A stretch of 64,000 nt of DNA, taken from assembly GCF_048270095.1 (NCBI RefSeq), contig NZ_JBLWTL010000010.1:1-64000 (forward strand). Direction: 5' to 3'. This document shows positions 1 to 8,181 of the stretch, piece by piece. The notes beneath the pieces are model-generated. The model was not told the DNA's origin. It did no database searches and saw only the letters and a program-made list of their open reading frames with translations. How positions within the stretch are numbered: position 1 is the first letter of the stretch; the number at the start of each line of letters is the position of its first letter. A program made the translations under genes and the position numbers. The stretch comes from Maricaulis sp048270095 (GTDB lineage: Bacteria; Pseudomonadota; Alphaproteobacteria; Caulobacterales; Maricaulaceae).

Positions 1-407
1 GTGCTGGACGATGGTGCGACTTCCCTCTCCGCGAGGAGAGGGTGCCCGGCAGGGCGGGTGAGGCGGGCGATGTGGACATCTGCGGACTGGCGCCGCTGTT
101 GCCAATCTCCAGGCGCGGCGTTTGCCCGCCTCATCCGGCGCTGCGCGCCACCTTCTCCTCACGGAGAAGGAAGGGTGTTGTGATTTTCGCCTACCTCAGC
201 AGCTTCTCCTCACGGAGCATGAAGTGCGTAGAGCCTGTGCTGGACGATGGTGCGACTTCCCTCTCCGCGAGGAGAGGGTGCCCGGCAGGGCGGGTGAGGC
301 GGGCGATGTGGACGTTTCAGGGCTGGCGCCGCTGTCGCTAATCGCCGACCTGGGCGTTTGCCCGCCTCATCCGGCGCTGCGCGCCACCTTCTCCTCACGG
401 AGAAGGA
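1..407. repeat. Tandem pair of REPIN-like inverted palindromic elements
   Basis: No gene is supported here. A unit of about 48 bp built on CCCTCTCCGCGAGGAGAGGG followed by a GC-rich tail ending in GGTGAGGCGGGC lies at 21-68 and 257-304. A homologous unit in the opposite orientation (GCCCGCCTCATCC ... CTTCTCCTCACGGAGAAGG) lies at about 124-171 and 360-407. Each forward/inverted pair brackets a loop of about 55 bp that itself resembles its partner (CTGGCGCCGCTGT and neighbours). The whole pair is duplicated in tandem, with a period of about 236 bp. The same family recurs at 6479-6760. The arrangement matches REP doublets (REPINs); mobility and function are inference. The left edge is cut by the window. 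Confidence 0.8.
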
Positions 408-481
408 TAACGTTGCGCTTGTGAGGATTGGCGCCAGTCACCCCAACTCCAAAGCCCCCTCCACCAGCAATCTCGACCGGG

Positions 482-994
482 TCAGCCCCCCGCTTCCGGC
501 CGCCTGCTCCGGTTCAGGGTTGGGTCCGGGAGTTCGCCTTTGACCGGGCGGTCCGGCTGAGCCGGGCGCTGGGCTGCCGGTCCGCGCCCTCGACCGGCTT
601 GATCTGCGACCGCTCCGCTGTCGGTGTCGGTATAGCCGGATGCGCCCGTGCCGGCGCTCGCCCCCCGGCCACGACCGGCCGGATCCGCCATTGCACCACT
701 GTCCTGATCGGAAAAACCCTGTGCGCCGGTGCCGCCTGATCCACGGCCATTCCCGGCCGGATCTGCGGCGGCGCCGCTGTCACTATCGGTCAAGCCGGAG
801 CCGCCTGCGCGCGCGCCGCCGCTGCGTCCATACCCGGCCTGATCCGCATAGGCCCCGCCATCCGAGTCCGATACGCCAGTATAGGTTTGTGCTGTAGCGC
901 TACCGCCGATCAGTGCGCCGGCACCCGCCCCCAATACACCGCCGGTCACCTGCGTCAGAAATGAGCGGCGACTGAGTGTGCCCTTGCAAGCCAT
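482..994 (-). CDS. Tat-exported small protein with four DSDSG-ADPAGxGRG repeats
   Basis: This 170-residue protein starts at the ATG giving MACKGTLSRRSFLTQ. A longer frame to 1048 exists, but the twin-arginine motif fits this start better. Residues 8-13 (SRRSFL) are a clear Tat motif, followed by a Gly/Ala-rich hydrophobic stretch and an ATAQ cleavage-like site near residue 36. The mature part is four degenerate repeats spaced 26-27 residues apart, each with a core like TDSDSGAAADPAGNGRG: acidic, then a Pro/Gly/Arg segment. The tail is Pro/Arg-rich. The family is unrecognised and no enzyme motif is visible. The Asp-x-Asp spacing could bind a metal such as calcium, but that is only inference. 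It stands alone between the repeat tract and a transporter. Confidence 0.75.
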   Translation of the reverse strand: MACKGTLSRRSFLTQVTGGVLGAGAGALIGGSATAQTYTGVSDSDGGAYADQAGYGRSGGARAGGSGLTDSDSGAAADPAGNGRGSGGTGAQGFSDQDSGAMADPAGRGRGASAGTGASGYTDTDSGAVADQAGRGRGPAAQRPAQPDRPVKGELPDPTLNRSRRPEAGG

Positions 995-1111
995 GCTATT
1001 CCCCCTCCAAGACAAGATCCGGCTCACCGGAGCAAGCCCATTCCTCATTCCTAGTTCGATCGGGCGAGACCGGCAAGCAGCCCCTGTCCGGACGCCTGGC
1101 GCAATGGCTGT

Positions 1112-2026
1112 CTACCCCAGCAGCCAGAGCCAGAACGGGATCGTGATGAAGCAGAACAGTGTCGACGCCGTGATGTCGCCGGCGGAATAGGGGGCGTCGC
1201 CGCCCATTTGCTGGGCCAGGACATAGGCCGAGCCGGCGCCGGGGGAGGATCCGGTGAGCAGGAGGATGGTGAGGGGGATGCCGTCCAGGCCCATGGCGCG
1301 GCCGACACCGTAGAAGACCAGCGGCCCGATCATCAGCTTGAGGAAGATGGACAGGGCCAGCAGGCGCGGCCGTGCGCGCAGGGTCGTGAAATTGAGGCCC
1401 GCGCCGACCGAGAGCAGGATCAGCGGCAGGGCGGCCTGGCCCAGCAGGGACAGCGTGTCGGTGATGGCGCCGGGCATCGGGATATGGGCGAGATTGACCA
1501 CCCCGCCGGCAACCGAGCCGAGGATGAGCGGATTGGTGACGATGCGGTAGAGGATGGAGCGCCAATTGGGGGCGGCGCCTTCGCCCCACACCGCCAGTGC
1601 CGCGACGCATTCGATATTCACCAGCGGGATGGAGACGACCATCACCAGCGCGACGAGGATTTCGCCCTGGTCGCCGAACAGCGCGATGCCGAGCGCCAGG
1701 ATCAGCATCCCGTTCCAGCGGCACACCGCCTGGACGACGCTGGTATAGGTCGGGTCGGGGATTTTCAGGGCCGGTTTGAGTGCCAGCATGATGACGGCCA
1801 TCGCCAGGAAGCCGAGCACCGAGGCGATCAGGAAGGGGCCGAGCGTGATCGATGAGAGGTCGGCGCGGGCGATGGCGGTGAAGAGCAGGGCCGGGGAGAG
1901 GCCAAGATAGGCCAGGCGCGAGACCGGTCCCCAGCTATTGTCCGGCAACAGGCCGGAGCGGCGCAAGAGCCAGCCGATTGCAATGACGCCAAAGATCGGG
2001 AAAAGGGCGGTCAGGATCGGATCCAT
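1112..2026 (-). CDS. AEC-family (auxin efflux carrier type) transporter
   Basis: The 304-residue protein is a string of hydrophobic helices, about ten segments, starting MDPILTALFPIFGVIAIGWLLRR, which is typical of the AEC/MleP permease fold (two five-helix halves). The second half contains the usual Gly/Pro-rich stretch (GSSPGAGSAYVLAQQMGG). AEC members export or import small organic anions such as malate; the substrate cannot be read from the sequence. The start lies only 3 bp after the ruvX stop, so the two are probably co-transcribed. The length is normal for the family. Confidence 0.85.
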   Translation of the reverse strand: MDPILTALFPIFGVIAIGWLLRRSGLLPDNSWGPVSRLAYLGLSPALLFTAIARADLSSITLGPFLIASVLGFLAMAVIMLALKPALKIPDPTYTSVVQAVCRWNGMLILALGIALFGDQGEILVALVMVVSIPLVNIECVAALAVWGEGAAPNWRSILYRIVTNPLILGSVAGGVVNLAHIPMPGAITDTLSLLGQAALPLILLSVGAGLNFTTLRARPRLLALSIFLKLMIGPLVFYGVGRAMGLDGIPLTILLLTGSSPGAGSAYVLAQQMGGDAPYSAGDITASTLFCFITIPFWLWLLG

Positions 2027-2029
2027 GGC

Positions 2030-2479
2030 TCAGATATGCTCCAGCCGGTCGAGGACACTGCGCAATATATTGGCGGCAGCATGGGCATCGATCACCTGTT
2101 TGCGGCGATCCCTGCGCATGCCGGCGGAAATCAGCGCTTCGGTCGCCTCGAAGGTGGACAGGCGCTCATCCTGGAAGATGATCGGGATATCGCGCAGCCC
2201 CAGGAGATTGCGCGCCAGCGCCCGGCTCGACTGGGCCCTCGCGCCTTCGGTGCCGTCCATATTGTAAGGCAGGCCGATCACCAGACCGACGGCCTTGCGC
2301 TCGTCATAGAGCTGGAAGATTCGCGCGGCATCCGCTGTGAATTTGGTGCGCTGGATGGTTTCCACCGGTGTGGCGAGACCGCGCGTGGCCCCGCATGACG
2401 CGACGCCGATCGTCTTGGAGCCCGGATCGAGCGCAAGGAGCGGGCCTTGCGGGAGTTCGGAAAGGTCAATCAGCGCCAT
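2030..2479 (-). CDS. ruvX: Putative pre-16S rRNA nuclease / Holliday-junction resolvase-like RuvX (YqgF)
   Basis: This 149-residue protein has an RNase H-like fold. The N-terminal motif LALDPGSKTIGVA holds the first acidic catalytic residue, the middle motif is FQDERLSTFEA, and the C-terminal motif is VIDAHAAANIL with the last catalytic Asp. This pattern is specific for YqgF/RuvX, which processes the 5' end of 16S rRNA in E. coli. Length and motif order are normal. It is divergent from gatC (100 bp between starts), an arrangement common in alphaproteobacteria, and is followed by the AEC transporter gene. Confidence 0.93.
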   Translation of the reverse strand: MALIDLSELPQGPLLALDPGSKTIGVASCGATRGLATPVETIQRTKFTADAARIFQLYDERKAVGLVIGLPYNMDGTEGARAQSSRALARNLLGLRDIPIIFQDERLSTFEATEALISAGMRRDRRKQVIDAHAAANILRSVLDRLEHI

Positions 2480-2579
2480 GGGGTCGAGATGCTCCGAGTG
2501 TGGTTTGCCGTCAAGCTTTCTTGCACCTGCGAAGGCGTATTGCTACTCAGTCGGCTTCGATTATCCGGAGCTGATTTTA

Positions 2580-2867
2580 ATGTCCGTCACCGCTGATGAT
2601 GTGCGCCGCATTGCCCGGCTCGCACGCCTTGCCGAACCGAAAGACCGTATCGACACGCTGGTCGGCGAGTTGAACGGGATTCTCGCCTGGATCGAACAGC
2701 TCGACGAGGTCGATATCGAAGGCGTCGAGCCGATGACGACGCCGGTCAAATTCCCGCTGCCGCAGCGCGCGGATGTCGTCAATGATGGCGGTGTGCGCGA
2801 CAAGGTGCTGGCCAATGCGCCCAGTAGTGAAGACGGGTTTTTCGTTGTGCCCAAGAGCGTGGAATAG
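2580..2867 (+). CDS. gatC: Asp-tRNA(Asn)/Glu-tRNA(Gln) amidotransferase subunit C
   Basis: The 95-residue protein begins MSVTADDVRRIARLARL, the standard GatC N-terminus. GatC wraps around and stabilises the GatA-GatB complex, which amidates misacylated Glu-tRNA(Gln) or Asp-tRNA(Asn). The typical sequence EPMTTPV near the middle and the acidic-hydrophobic helices fit the family. An upstream in-frame extension to 2337 overlaps ruvX on the other strand and is unlikely to be translated. The stop lies 5 bp before gatA, so translation is probably coupled. Confidence 0.95.
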   Translation: MSVTADDVRRIARLARLAEPKDRIDTLVGELNGILAWIEQLDEVDIEGVEPMTTPVKFPLPQRADVVNDGGVRDKVLANAPSSEDGFFVVPKSVE

Positions 2868-2872
2868 AGACC

Positions 2873-4345
2873 ATGAGCGATCTCCTCAAACTCTCCCTTG
2901 CCGATGTCACCGCCAAGCTGCGGGCGCGCGAAGTTTCCGCGACCGAGCTGGCCACCGAAGCACTCGCCGCCTGTCAGTCGGCCCAGGGCGCGTTGAATGC
3001 CTTCACGGCGTTTGACGAAGCCAAGACGATGGCGATGGCGAAGGCCTCCGACGAGCGCCTGGCGCGCGGCGAGGGCGGTCTGCTTGAAGGCGCGCCGCTG
3101 GCGATCAAGGATTTGTTCGCGGTCGAAGGCGTTTCCACGACGGCCTCCTCGAATATCCTCAAGGGTTTCAAACCGCCCTATGAGAGCTCGGTCACCCGGT
3201 CCTGGTGGAATCAGGGCGGCGTCTTCCTGTGCAAGACCTCGATGGACGAATTTGCGATGGGCTCGTCCAACGAGACCTCCAATACCGGCCCGGTCAATAA
3301 TCCCTGGAAGGGCGCCAAGGGCGAGATGCTCACGCCAGGCGGTTCCTCGGGTGGCTCTGCGACGGCGGTTGCGGCTGACCTTTGCTTTGGCGCCACCGGC
3401 ACCGATACCGGCGGCTCGATCCGCCAGCCGGCCAGCTTCACCGGCACGGTCGGCGTGAAGGGCACTTATGGCCGCACATCGCGCTGGGGCGCGATTGCCT
3501 TTGCCTCCTCGCTCGATCATCCCGGTCCCTTTGCCAAGACGGTCAAGGATGGCGCCATGCTGCTGCAGGCGATGTCCGGCCATGATCCCAAGGATTCGAC
3601 GTCCCTGCCCAATGCCGTGCCCGATTTCGTCGCCGCCTGTGGCCGCTCGGTCAAGGGCCTGCGCATTGGCGTGCCCAAGGAATATCGCGTCGACGGCATG
3701 CCGGATGAAATCGAGAAAGCCTGGCAGCAGGGCATTGAATGGCTCAAGGCTGCCGGCTGCGAGATCGTCGATATCTCCTTGCCGCACACCAAATACGCCC
3801 TGCCGGCCTATTACATCGTCGCGCCGGCAGAGGCCTCGTCCAATCTGGCTCGCTATGACGGCATGCGCTATGGCAATCGCGTCGAGGGCAAGGATCTGAC
3901 CGAGACCTATGAGAAGACCCGCGCCGCCGGTTTTGGCAACGAGGTCCAGCGCCGTATCATGATCGGCACCTATGTGCTCTCGGCCGGCTATTATGACGCC
4001 TATTATCTGCGCGCCCTGAAAGTGCGCACGCGCATCCTGCAGGATTTCGATCAGGCGTTTGAAAAAGTCGATGCCATCCTGACGCCCTCGGCGCCGTCGG
4101 CGGCTTTCCCGCTGGGGTCCAAGTCGAATGACCCGATCGCGATGTATCTCAATGACGTCTTCACCGTGACCGCCAATCTGGCCGGTGTGCCCGCCATGTC
4201 GGTGCCCGCCGGGCTCGACAAGGATGGCCTGCCGCTGGGGCTGCAGATCATCACCAAGGCGCTCGACGAGGAGACCATGTTCACAGTCGGTGCGGCGCTC
4301 GAGGATGCGGCGGGCTTTACGGCCAAGCCGGCCAAGTGGTGGTAG
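2873..4345 (+). CDS. gatA: Asp-tRNA(Asn)/Glu-tRNA(Gln) amidotransferase subunit A
   Basis: The 490-residue protein is an amidase-signature enzyme that releases ammonia from glutamine for the GatB active site. The catalytic Ser-cisSer-Lys triad is visible: Lys in APLAIKDLF, the Gly/Ser-rich signature GGSSGGSATAVAADL, and the nucleophile Ser in GTDTGGSIRQPA. Length is normal for GatA. It follows gatC directly and is followed 4 bp later by a small membrane protein gene. Confidence 0.97.
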   Translation: MSDLLKLSLADVTAKLRAREVSATELATEALAACQSAQGALNAFTAFDEAKTMAMAKASDERLARGEGGLLEGAPLAIKDLFAVEGVSTTASSNILKGFKPPYESSVTRSWWNQGGVFLCKTSMDEFAMGSSNETSNTGPVNNPWKGAKGEMLTPGGSSGGSATAVAADLCFGATGTDTGGSIRQPASFTGTVGVKGTYGRTSRWGAIAFASSLDHPGPFAKTVKDGAMLLQAMSGHDPKDSTSLPNAVPDFVAACGRSVKGLRIGVPKEYRVDGMPDEIEKAWQQGIEWLKAAGCEIVDISLPHTKYALPAYYIVAPAEASSNLARYDGMRYGNRVEGKDLTETYEKTRAAGFGNEVQRRIMIGTYVLSAGYYDAYYLRALKVRTRILQDFDQAFEKVDAILTPSAPSAAFPLGSKSNDPIAMYLNDVFTVTANLAGVPAMSVPAGLDKDGLPLGLQIITKALDEETMFTVGAALEDAAGFTAKPAKWW

Positions 4346-4349
4346 GGCG

Positions 4350-4625
4350 ATGAGCGACGAGATTCCTGTCGGAACGCCCGAGGAAACACCGGCAGCCAAG
4401 CCCAAGAGCGTGATGGATCGCATCATGTTCGCGGTGATCGCCCTGATGTGCGCGATGTTCGGCCTGCCGATGGTGTATTCCAGCGGTACGGTCGTCGGCG
4501 CGATGTTCGCCGGGACGATGCCGAGCCTGTGGACCATCGCGCTGGCACCGATCGGGCTGGCGCTGGTCTATGCCGCGATCCGCCTGACCATGGTGGCGCT
4601 GGCACCCGACAAGCGCGCGCCATGA
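4350..4625 (+). CDS. Small membrane protein between gatA and gatB
   Basis: This 91-residue protein starts MSDEIPVGTPEETPAAKPK, an acidic/proline-rich cytosolic-looking tail, followed by two hydrophobic stretches (roughly residues 25-48 and 55-80) and a short basic end. No known domain is recognised. The start is 4 bp after the gatA stop, and its stop overlaps the start of the next gene in an ATGA tetranucleotide, so it is almost certainly translated as part of the gat operon. No function can be assigned; it is not a known Gat subunit. Confidence 0.75.
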   Translation: MSDEIPVGTPEETPAAKPKSVMDRIMFAVIALMCAMFGLPMVYSSGTVVGAMFAGTMPSLWTIALAPIGLALVYAAIRLTMVALAPDKRAP

Positions 4626-4903
4626 GCCCGGCGCCGGCACCGGCAGGGGTCAAGCTGATCCGCCCGGCGATCTATGCCGGCGTGCTGGTCTGTCTGGTGG
4701 GTGCGGCGCTGGTCGCCGGCAAGCTGGAGCTTGGTCTGCCATTGGTGGTCGAGATCATCCTGCTGGCGGTCGGCGTGGCGATATTGGCGTTCGGCCTGCT
4801 GGCCTCGCTGTCCTGGCGCGGCCTGCAGGCGGCGATGGCGAATGAGGCGGCGGGAATTGCGCCGCCGCCTTTTGATGACGATGAAGATGATGCGGACGAC
4901 TAG
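4622..4903 (+). CDS. Small two-helix membrane protein with acidic tail
   Basis: This 93-residue protein starts inside the stop of the previous gene (ATGA overlap). It has two hydrophobic helices (about residues 15-33 and 39-62), then an amphipathic stretch and a strongly acidic C-terminus (FDDDEDDADD). The family is unrecognised. The overlap with the preceding small membrane protein suggests that the two proteins act together or are produced in fixed ratio. The context (between gatA and gatB) does not by itself tell the role. Confidence 0.75.
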   Translation: MSPAPAPAGVKLIRPAIYAGVLVCLVGAALVAGKLELGLPLVVEIILLAVGVAILAFGLLASLSWRGLQAAMANEAAGIAPPPFDDDEDDADD

Positions 4904-4984
4904 TTCGTCCGGACTTGTGGATGTGGGCGATAATCCGGATGGCGTTGACGCGCATCCGAGAAGGCTTTGAAGAGGCAGACCGAC

Positions 4985-6478
4985 ATGAGTGAACACACCT
5001 ATCGCATCACCGGGTCCACCGGCGAGTGGGACGTCGTGATGGGGCTTGAAGTCCATGCCCAGGTCGTTTCCAATTCGAAGCTCTTCTCCGGCGCCTCGAC
5101 GGCTTTCGGTGCCGACCCCAATACCCAGGTCTCGCTGGTCGATGCGGCGATGCCGGGCATGCTGCCGGTGATCAATCACGCCATCGTCGAACAGGCGGTT
5201 AAGACCGGGCTGGGGCTGAACGCGCAGATCAATCTCTTCTCGCGCTTTGACCGCAAGAATTACTTCTATCCCGATCTGCCGCAGGGTTATCAGATCTCGC
5301 AATTCGAGTTCCCGATCGTTGGCGAGGGCGAGCTGGAATGCGAACGCGATGATGGCTCGCGCTTCACGGTCGGGATTGAACGCCTGCACCTGGAACAGGA
5401 TGCCGGCAAGTCGATCCATGATCTTGATCCAAGCTCGACCTATGTCGATCTCAACCGCTCCGGCGTCGCGCTGATGGAGATCGTCTCCAAACCGCATATC
5501 CGCACCCCCGACGAGGCCTCGGCCTATGTCTCCAAACTGCGCTCCATCCTGCGCTATCTGGGCACATGCGGCGGCGATATGGAAAAGGGGCAGCTGCGCG
5601 CCGACGTCAATGTCTCGGTCTGCCGGCCCGGCGGCTATGAGAAATTCCGCGAAACCGGTGATTTCAGTCATCTCGGCACGCGTTGCGAGATCAAGAATGT
5701 CAATTCCCTGCGCTTCATCCGCCAGGCGATCGAATTCGAGGCCCAGCGCCAGGTCGATCTGATCGAGGATGGCGGCACGGTGATCCAGCAGACGCGTCTG
5801 TTCGATGCCGGCACCGGCGAAACCCGCGCCATGCGCTCCAAGGAAGAAGCGCATGATTACCGCTACTTCCCCGATCCCGATCTGTTGCCGCTGGAGCTGC
5901 AGCAGTCCTGGGTCGACGAGATCAGGAGCAATCTGCCTGAATTGCCCGACGAGAAGCGCCATCGCCTGGTGAAAGATCTCGGCCTGTCCGATTACGACGC
6001 GTCCGTGCTGGTCGCTGACAAGGACCGCGCCGATTATTTCGAGGCCGTCGCGGCGGGCCGCGATGCCCAGCTGGCCTCGTCCTGGGTCAATAATGAGCTG
6101 TTCGGCCGCCTGAACAAGGAAGGCCTCGCCATCACCGAGAGCCCGGTTTCTGCCGAGCAACTCGGTCAGCTCGTCGCCCTGATCAGTGACGACACCATCT
6201 CCGGCAAGATCGCCAAGGATGTGTTCGAAATCCTGTGGGATGAGGGCGGTGATCCGGCGCAAATCGTCGAGTCGCGCGGCATGAAACAGGTCACCGATAC
6301 CGGCGCCATCGAAGCCGTGATTGACCAGCTCATCGCCGAAAATCCCGACCAGGCCGCCCAGGTCAAGGAAAAGCCCAAGACGATGGGCTGGTTCGTCGGC
6401 CAGGTGATGAAGGCGATGCAGGGCAAGGCCAACCCGCAAGCGGTGAATGAGATTTTGGCGAAGAAGCTGCTGGGATAA
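4985..6478 (+). CDS. gatB: Asp-tRNA(Asn)/Glu-tRNA(Gln) amidotransferase subunit B
   Basis: The 497-residue protein starts at the ATG of MSEHTYRITGSTGEWDVV, preceded by an AGAGG-type ribosome site; a TTG six codons upstream is less likely. GatB phosphorylates the misacylated Glu/Asp on tRNA and transfers ammonia. Visible signatures are VVMGLEVHAQV, PGMLPVIN, FDRKNYFYPDLPQGYQISQ and the C-terminal YqeY-like tRNA-binding domain ending NPQAVNEILAKKLLG. Length is typical. It completes the gatCAB set, separated from gatA by two small membrane-protein genes. Confidence 0.96.
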   Translation: MSEHTYRITGSTGEWDVVMGLEVHAQVVSNSKLFSGASTAFGADPNTQVSLVDAAMPGMLPVINHAIVEQAVKTGLGLNAQINLFSRFDRKNYFYPDLPQGYQISQFEFPIVGEGELECERDDGSRFTVGIERLHLEQDAGKSIHDLDPSSTYVDLNRSGVALMEIVSKPHIRTPDEASAYVSKLRSILRYLGTCGGDMEKGQLRADVNVSVCRPGGYEKFRETGDFSHLGTRCEIKNVNSLRFIRQAIEFEAQRQVDLIEDGGTVIQQTRLFDAGTGETRAMRSKEEAHDYRYFPDPDLLPLELQQSWVDEIRSNLPELPDEKRHRLVKDLGLSDYDASVLVADKDRADYFEAVAAGRDAQLASSWVNNELFGRLNKEGLAITESPVSAEQLGQLVALISDDTISGKIAKDVFEILWDEGGDPAQIVESRGMKQVTDTGAIEAVIDQLIAENPDQAAQVKEKPKTMGWFVGQVMKAMQGKANPQAVNEILAKKLLG

Positions 6479-6760
6479 TTCCCTCTCCGTGAGGAGAGGG
6501 TGCCCGAAGGGCGGGTGAGGCGGGCCTGCGCAGCCTCTCAGGCCTGGCACCGCTCCCGCTAATCACCAACGTCGGGATTGCCCGCCTCATCCGCCCCGGA
6601 TCAAGTCCGGGGCACCTTCTCCTCACGGAGAAGGAAGGGCGCCGGGTATTTCGCGAACTGCTGTGAGCTTTCCCTCTCCGTGAGGAGAGGGTGCCCGGCA
6701 GGGCGGGTGAGGCGGGCTATGTGGACATCTGCGCACTGGCCCCCACCGGCCCAATAATGC
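6479..6760. repeat. Second REPIN-like cluster after gatB
   Basis: This gene-free stretch carries three copies of the palindromic unit seen at 1-407: forward copies at about 6479-6524 and 6669-6716 and an inverted copy at about 6578-6635. The loop between the first two repeats keeps the same landmarks (CTGGCACCGCT, CTAATCACCAAC). The third copy has a partial loop that runs into the region just upstream of the mscS-type gene. The first palindrome begins right at the gatB stop codon, so its hairpin may also act as a 3' RNA barrier (inference). Confidence 0.78.
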
Positions 6761-6794
6761 TATCGCTACGTCAACGAAGCCCGGAAAAACACTC

Positions 6795-8165
6795 ATGATG
6801 CAGACACAGGATGACTCGGCGCTGGACGATATCGTGCCGGTCGAGGTCTTGCAGGAGCACCTGCTGGCGGTCTGGCACTGGTTTCTCCAGGCCATCCTCA
6901 ATCTCGATATCGCGTTGCAGATCGGGCTGATCGCGGCGGCGATTATTCCGGCTTTGATGTTCGGGCCGCGTTTGCGGCGCCTGGTGGAGCATCATACCTC
7001 CACACGTATCCGCAGCGGTCTGGCGCGGCGCCTGCTCTCGGCGGCGCTGGCACTGGCGACGCCGCTGGCCCTGCTGATGGTGCTGGCGACCATCCGCATC
7101 GTGCTGGGCAGTCTGGAGCGGCCCTACGGGCTGATCGACGCGGCGATGAGCCTGATGTCGGCGTGGCTGGTGGTCCGCGCCGTGACCCTGATCATTCGCT
7201 CGAGATTCTGGTCGAGTGTCGCCTTCTACATCATCTGGCCGGTCGCGGCGCTTGATGTTTTCGGCCTGCTCGATGATGTCGTCATTCAATTGCAGGCGCT
7301 GGCCATCCCGCTGGGCGAGACGGCGGAGGGGGCGCCGGTCGATCTCAGCCTGTTCGATATCCTGCGCACGGTGATCTATTTCGCCGCCCTGTTCTGGCTC
7401 GCCTCGCTGGCCGGGCGGGCCGTCAATGCCCAGCTGGAAAAGGCCGAGGAGATCTCACCGGCCTTCCGCGCGCTGATCGCCAAGGTTCTCGGATTCGTCC
7501 TGCCGGTCGCGGCCCTGCTGATCGCGCTGCAGCTGACCGGCTTCAATATCGCGACGCTGGCCATCTTCTCCGGTGCGGTCGGTATCGGTGTCGGCCTGGG
7601 CCTGCAAAAGACGGTCGCCAACTTCGCCGCCGGCTTCACCCTGCTGGCCGACAAATCGATCAAGCCCGGGGACGCGCTCGAGATTGACGGCACGTTTGGC
7701 TGGGTCACCGAGATGCAGTCGCGCTATGTCTCGATCCGCACCCGGGACGGCACGGAAATGCTGATCCCCAATGAGCGCTTCATCGTCGAGGGTGTCATCA
7801 ACTGGTCGAAATCCGACCGCGCCGTGCGCGTTCACGCCCCGTTCGGCGTCAGCTATGGCACTGACGACATCGAACAGGTCCAGCGCGTCGCCATCGAGGC
7901 GGCCCAGAGCGTCGAGCGGGTGATCGCTGACAAGACGCCGGTGTGCAATCTGATGGCCTATGGTGCCAGCTCGGTCGATTTCGACCTGCGCTTCTGGATC
8001 ACCGATCCGGAAAACGGGCTCTCCAATGTCCGCAGCGCCGTCAATATCGCCCTGTGGAAGGCCTTCCACGCCCACGGCATCGAATTCCCTTTCCCGCAGC
8101 TGGACATTCACGTCAAGGAATTGCGGCGCAGCCCTGCCAGTGCTGGGATCGCGCCGCCGGAATAG
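6795..8165 (+). CDS. MscS-family mechanosensitive ion channel
   Basis: The 456-residue membrane protein has several N-terminal transmembrane helices (residues about 30-230), then the pore-lining MscS helix (AIFSGAVGIGVGLGLQKTVA), in which Gly/Ala packing is typical. The beta domain follows (IKPGDALEIDGTFGWVTE and MLIPNERFI) and then the C-terminal alpha/beta vestibule. It is likely to release solutes on hypo-osmotic shock. It is longer than E. coli MscS because of extra N-terminal helices, as in YbdG/YnaI-like members. Its promoter region abuts the REPIN-like cluster. Confidence 0.9.
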   Translation: MMQTQDDSALDDIVPVEVLQEHLLAVWHWFLQAILNLDIALQIGLIAAAIIPALMFGPRLRRLVEHHTSTRIRSGLARRLLSAALALATPLALLMVLATIRIVLGSLERPYGLIDAAMSLMSAWLVVRAVTLIIRSRFWSSVAFYIIWPVAALDVFGLLDDVVIQLQALAIPLGETAEGAPVDLSLFDILRTVIYFAALFWLASLAGRAVNAQLEKAEEISPAFRALIAKVLGFVLPVAALLIALQLTGFNIATLAIFSGAVGIGVGLGLQKTVANFAAGFTLLADKSIKPGDALEIDGTFGWVTEMQSRYVSIRTRDGTEMLIPNERFIVEGVINWSKSDRAVRVHAPFGVSYGTDDIEQVQRVAIEAAQSVERVIADKTPVCNLMAYGASSVDFDLRFWITDPENGLSNVRSAVNIALWKAFHAHGIEFPFPQLDIHVKELRRSPASAGIAPPE

Positions 8166-8181
8166 CGGCCACAGGCCCCGG

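Noticed and set aside
1..407. CRISPR-like array of repeats
   Set aside because: Repeats alternate in orientation, the intervening segments are similar to each other, and no cas genes are near. A REP/REPIN doublet fits better.
2561..4537. Long open frame (658 codons) on the minus strand across gatA
   Set aside because: It is the antisense shadow of gatC/gatA in high-GC DNA: low-complexity His/Arg/Gly/Asp-rich translation, no domain, and the plus strand encodes clear Gat proteins.
4568..6550. Long open frame (660 codons) on the minus strand across gatB
   Set aside because: Shadow of gatB with the same biased composition; no start context or homology pattern.
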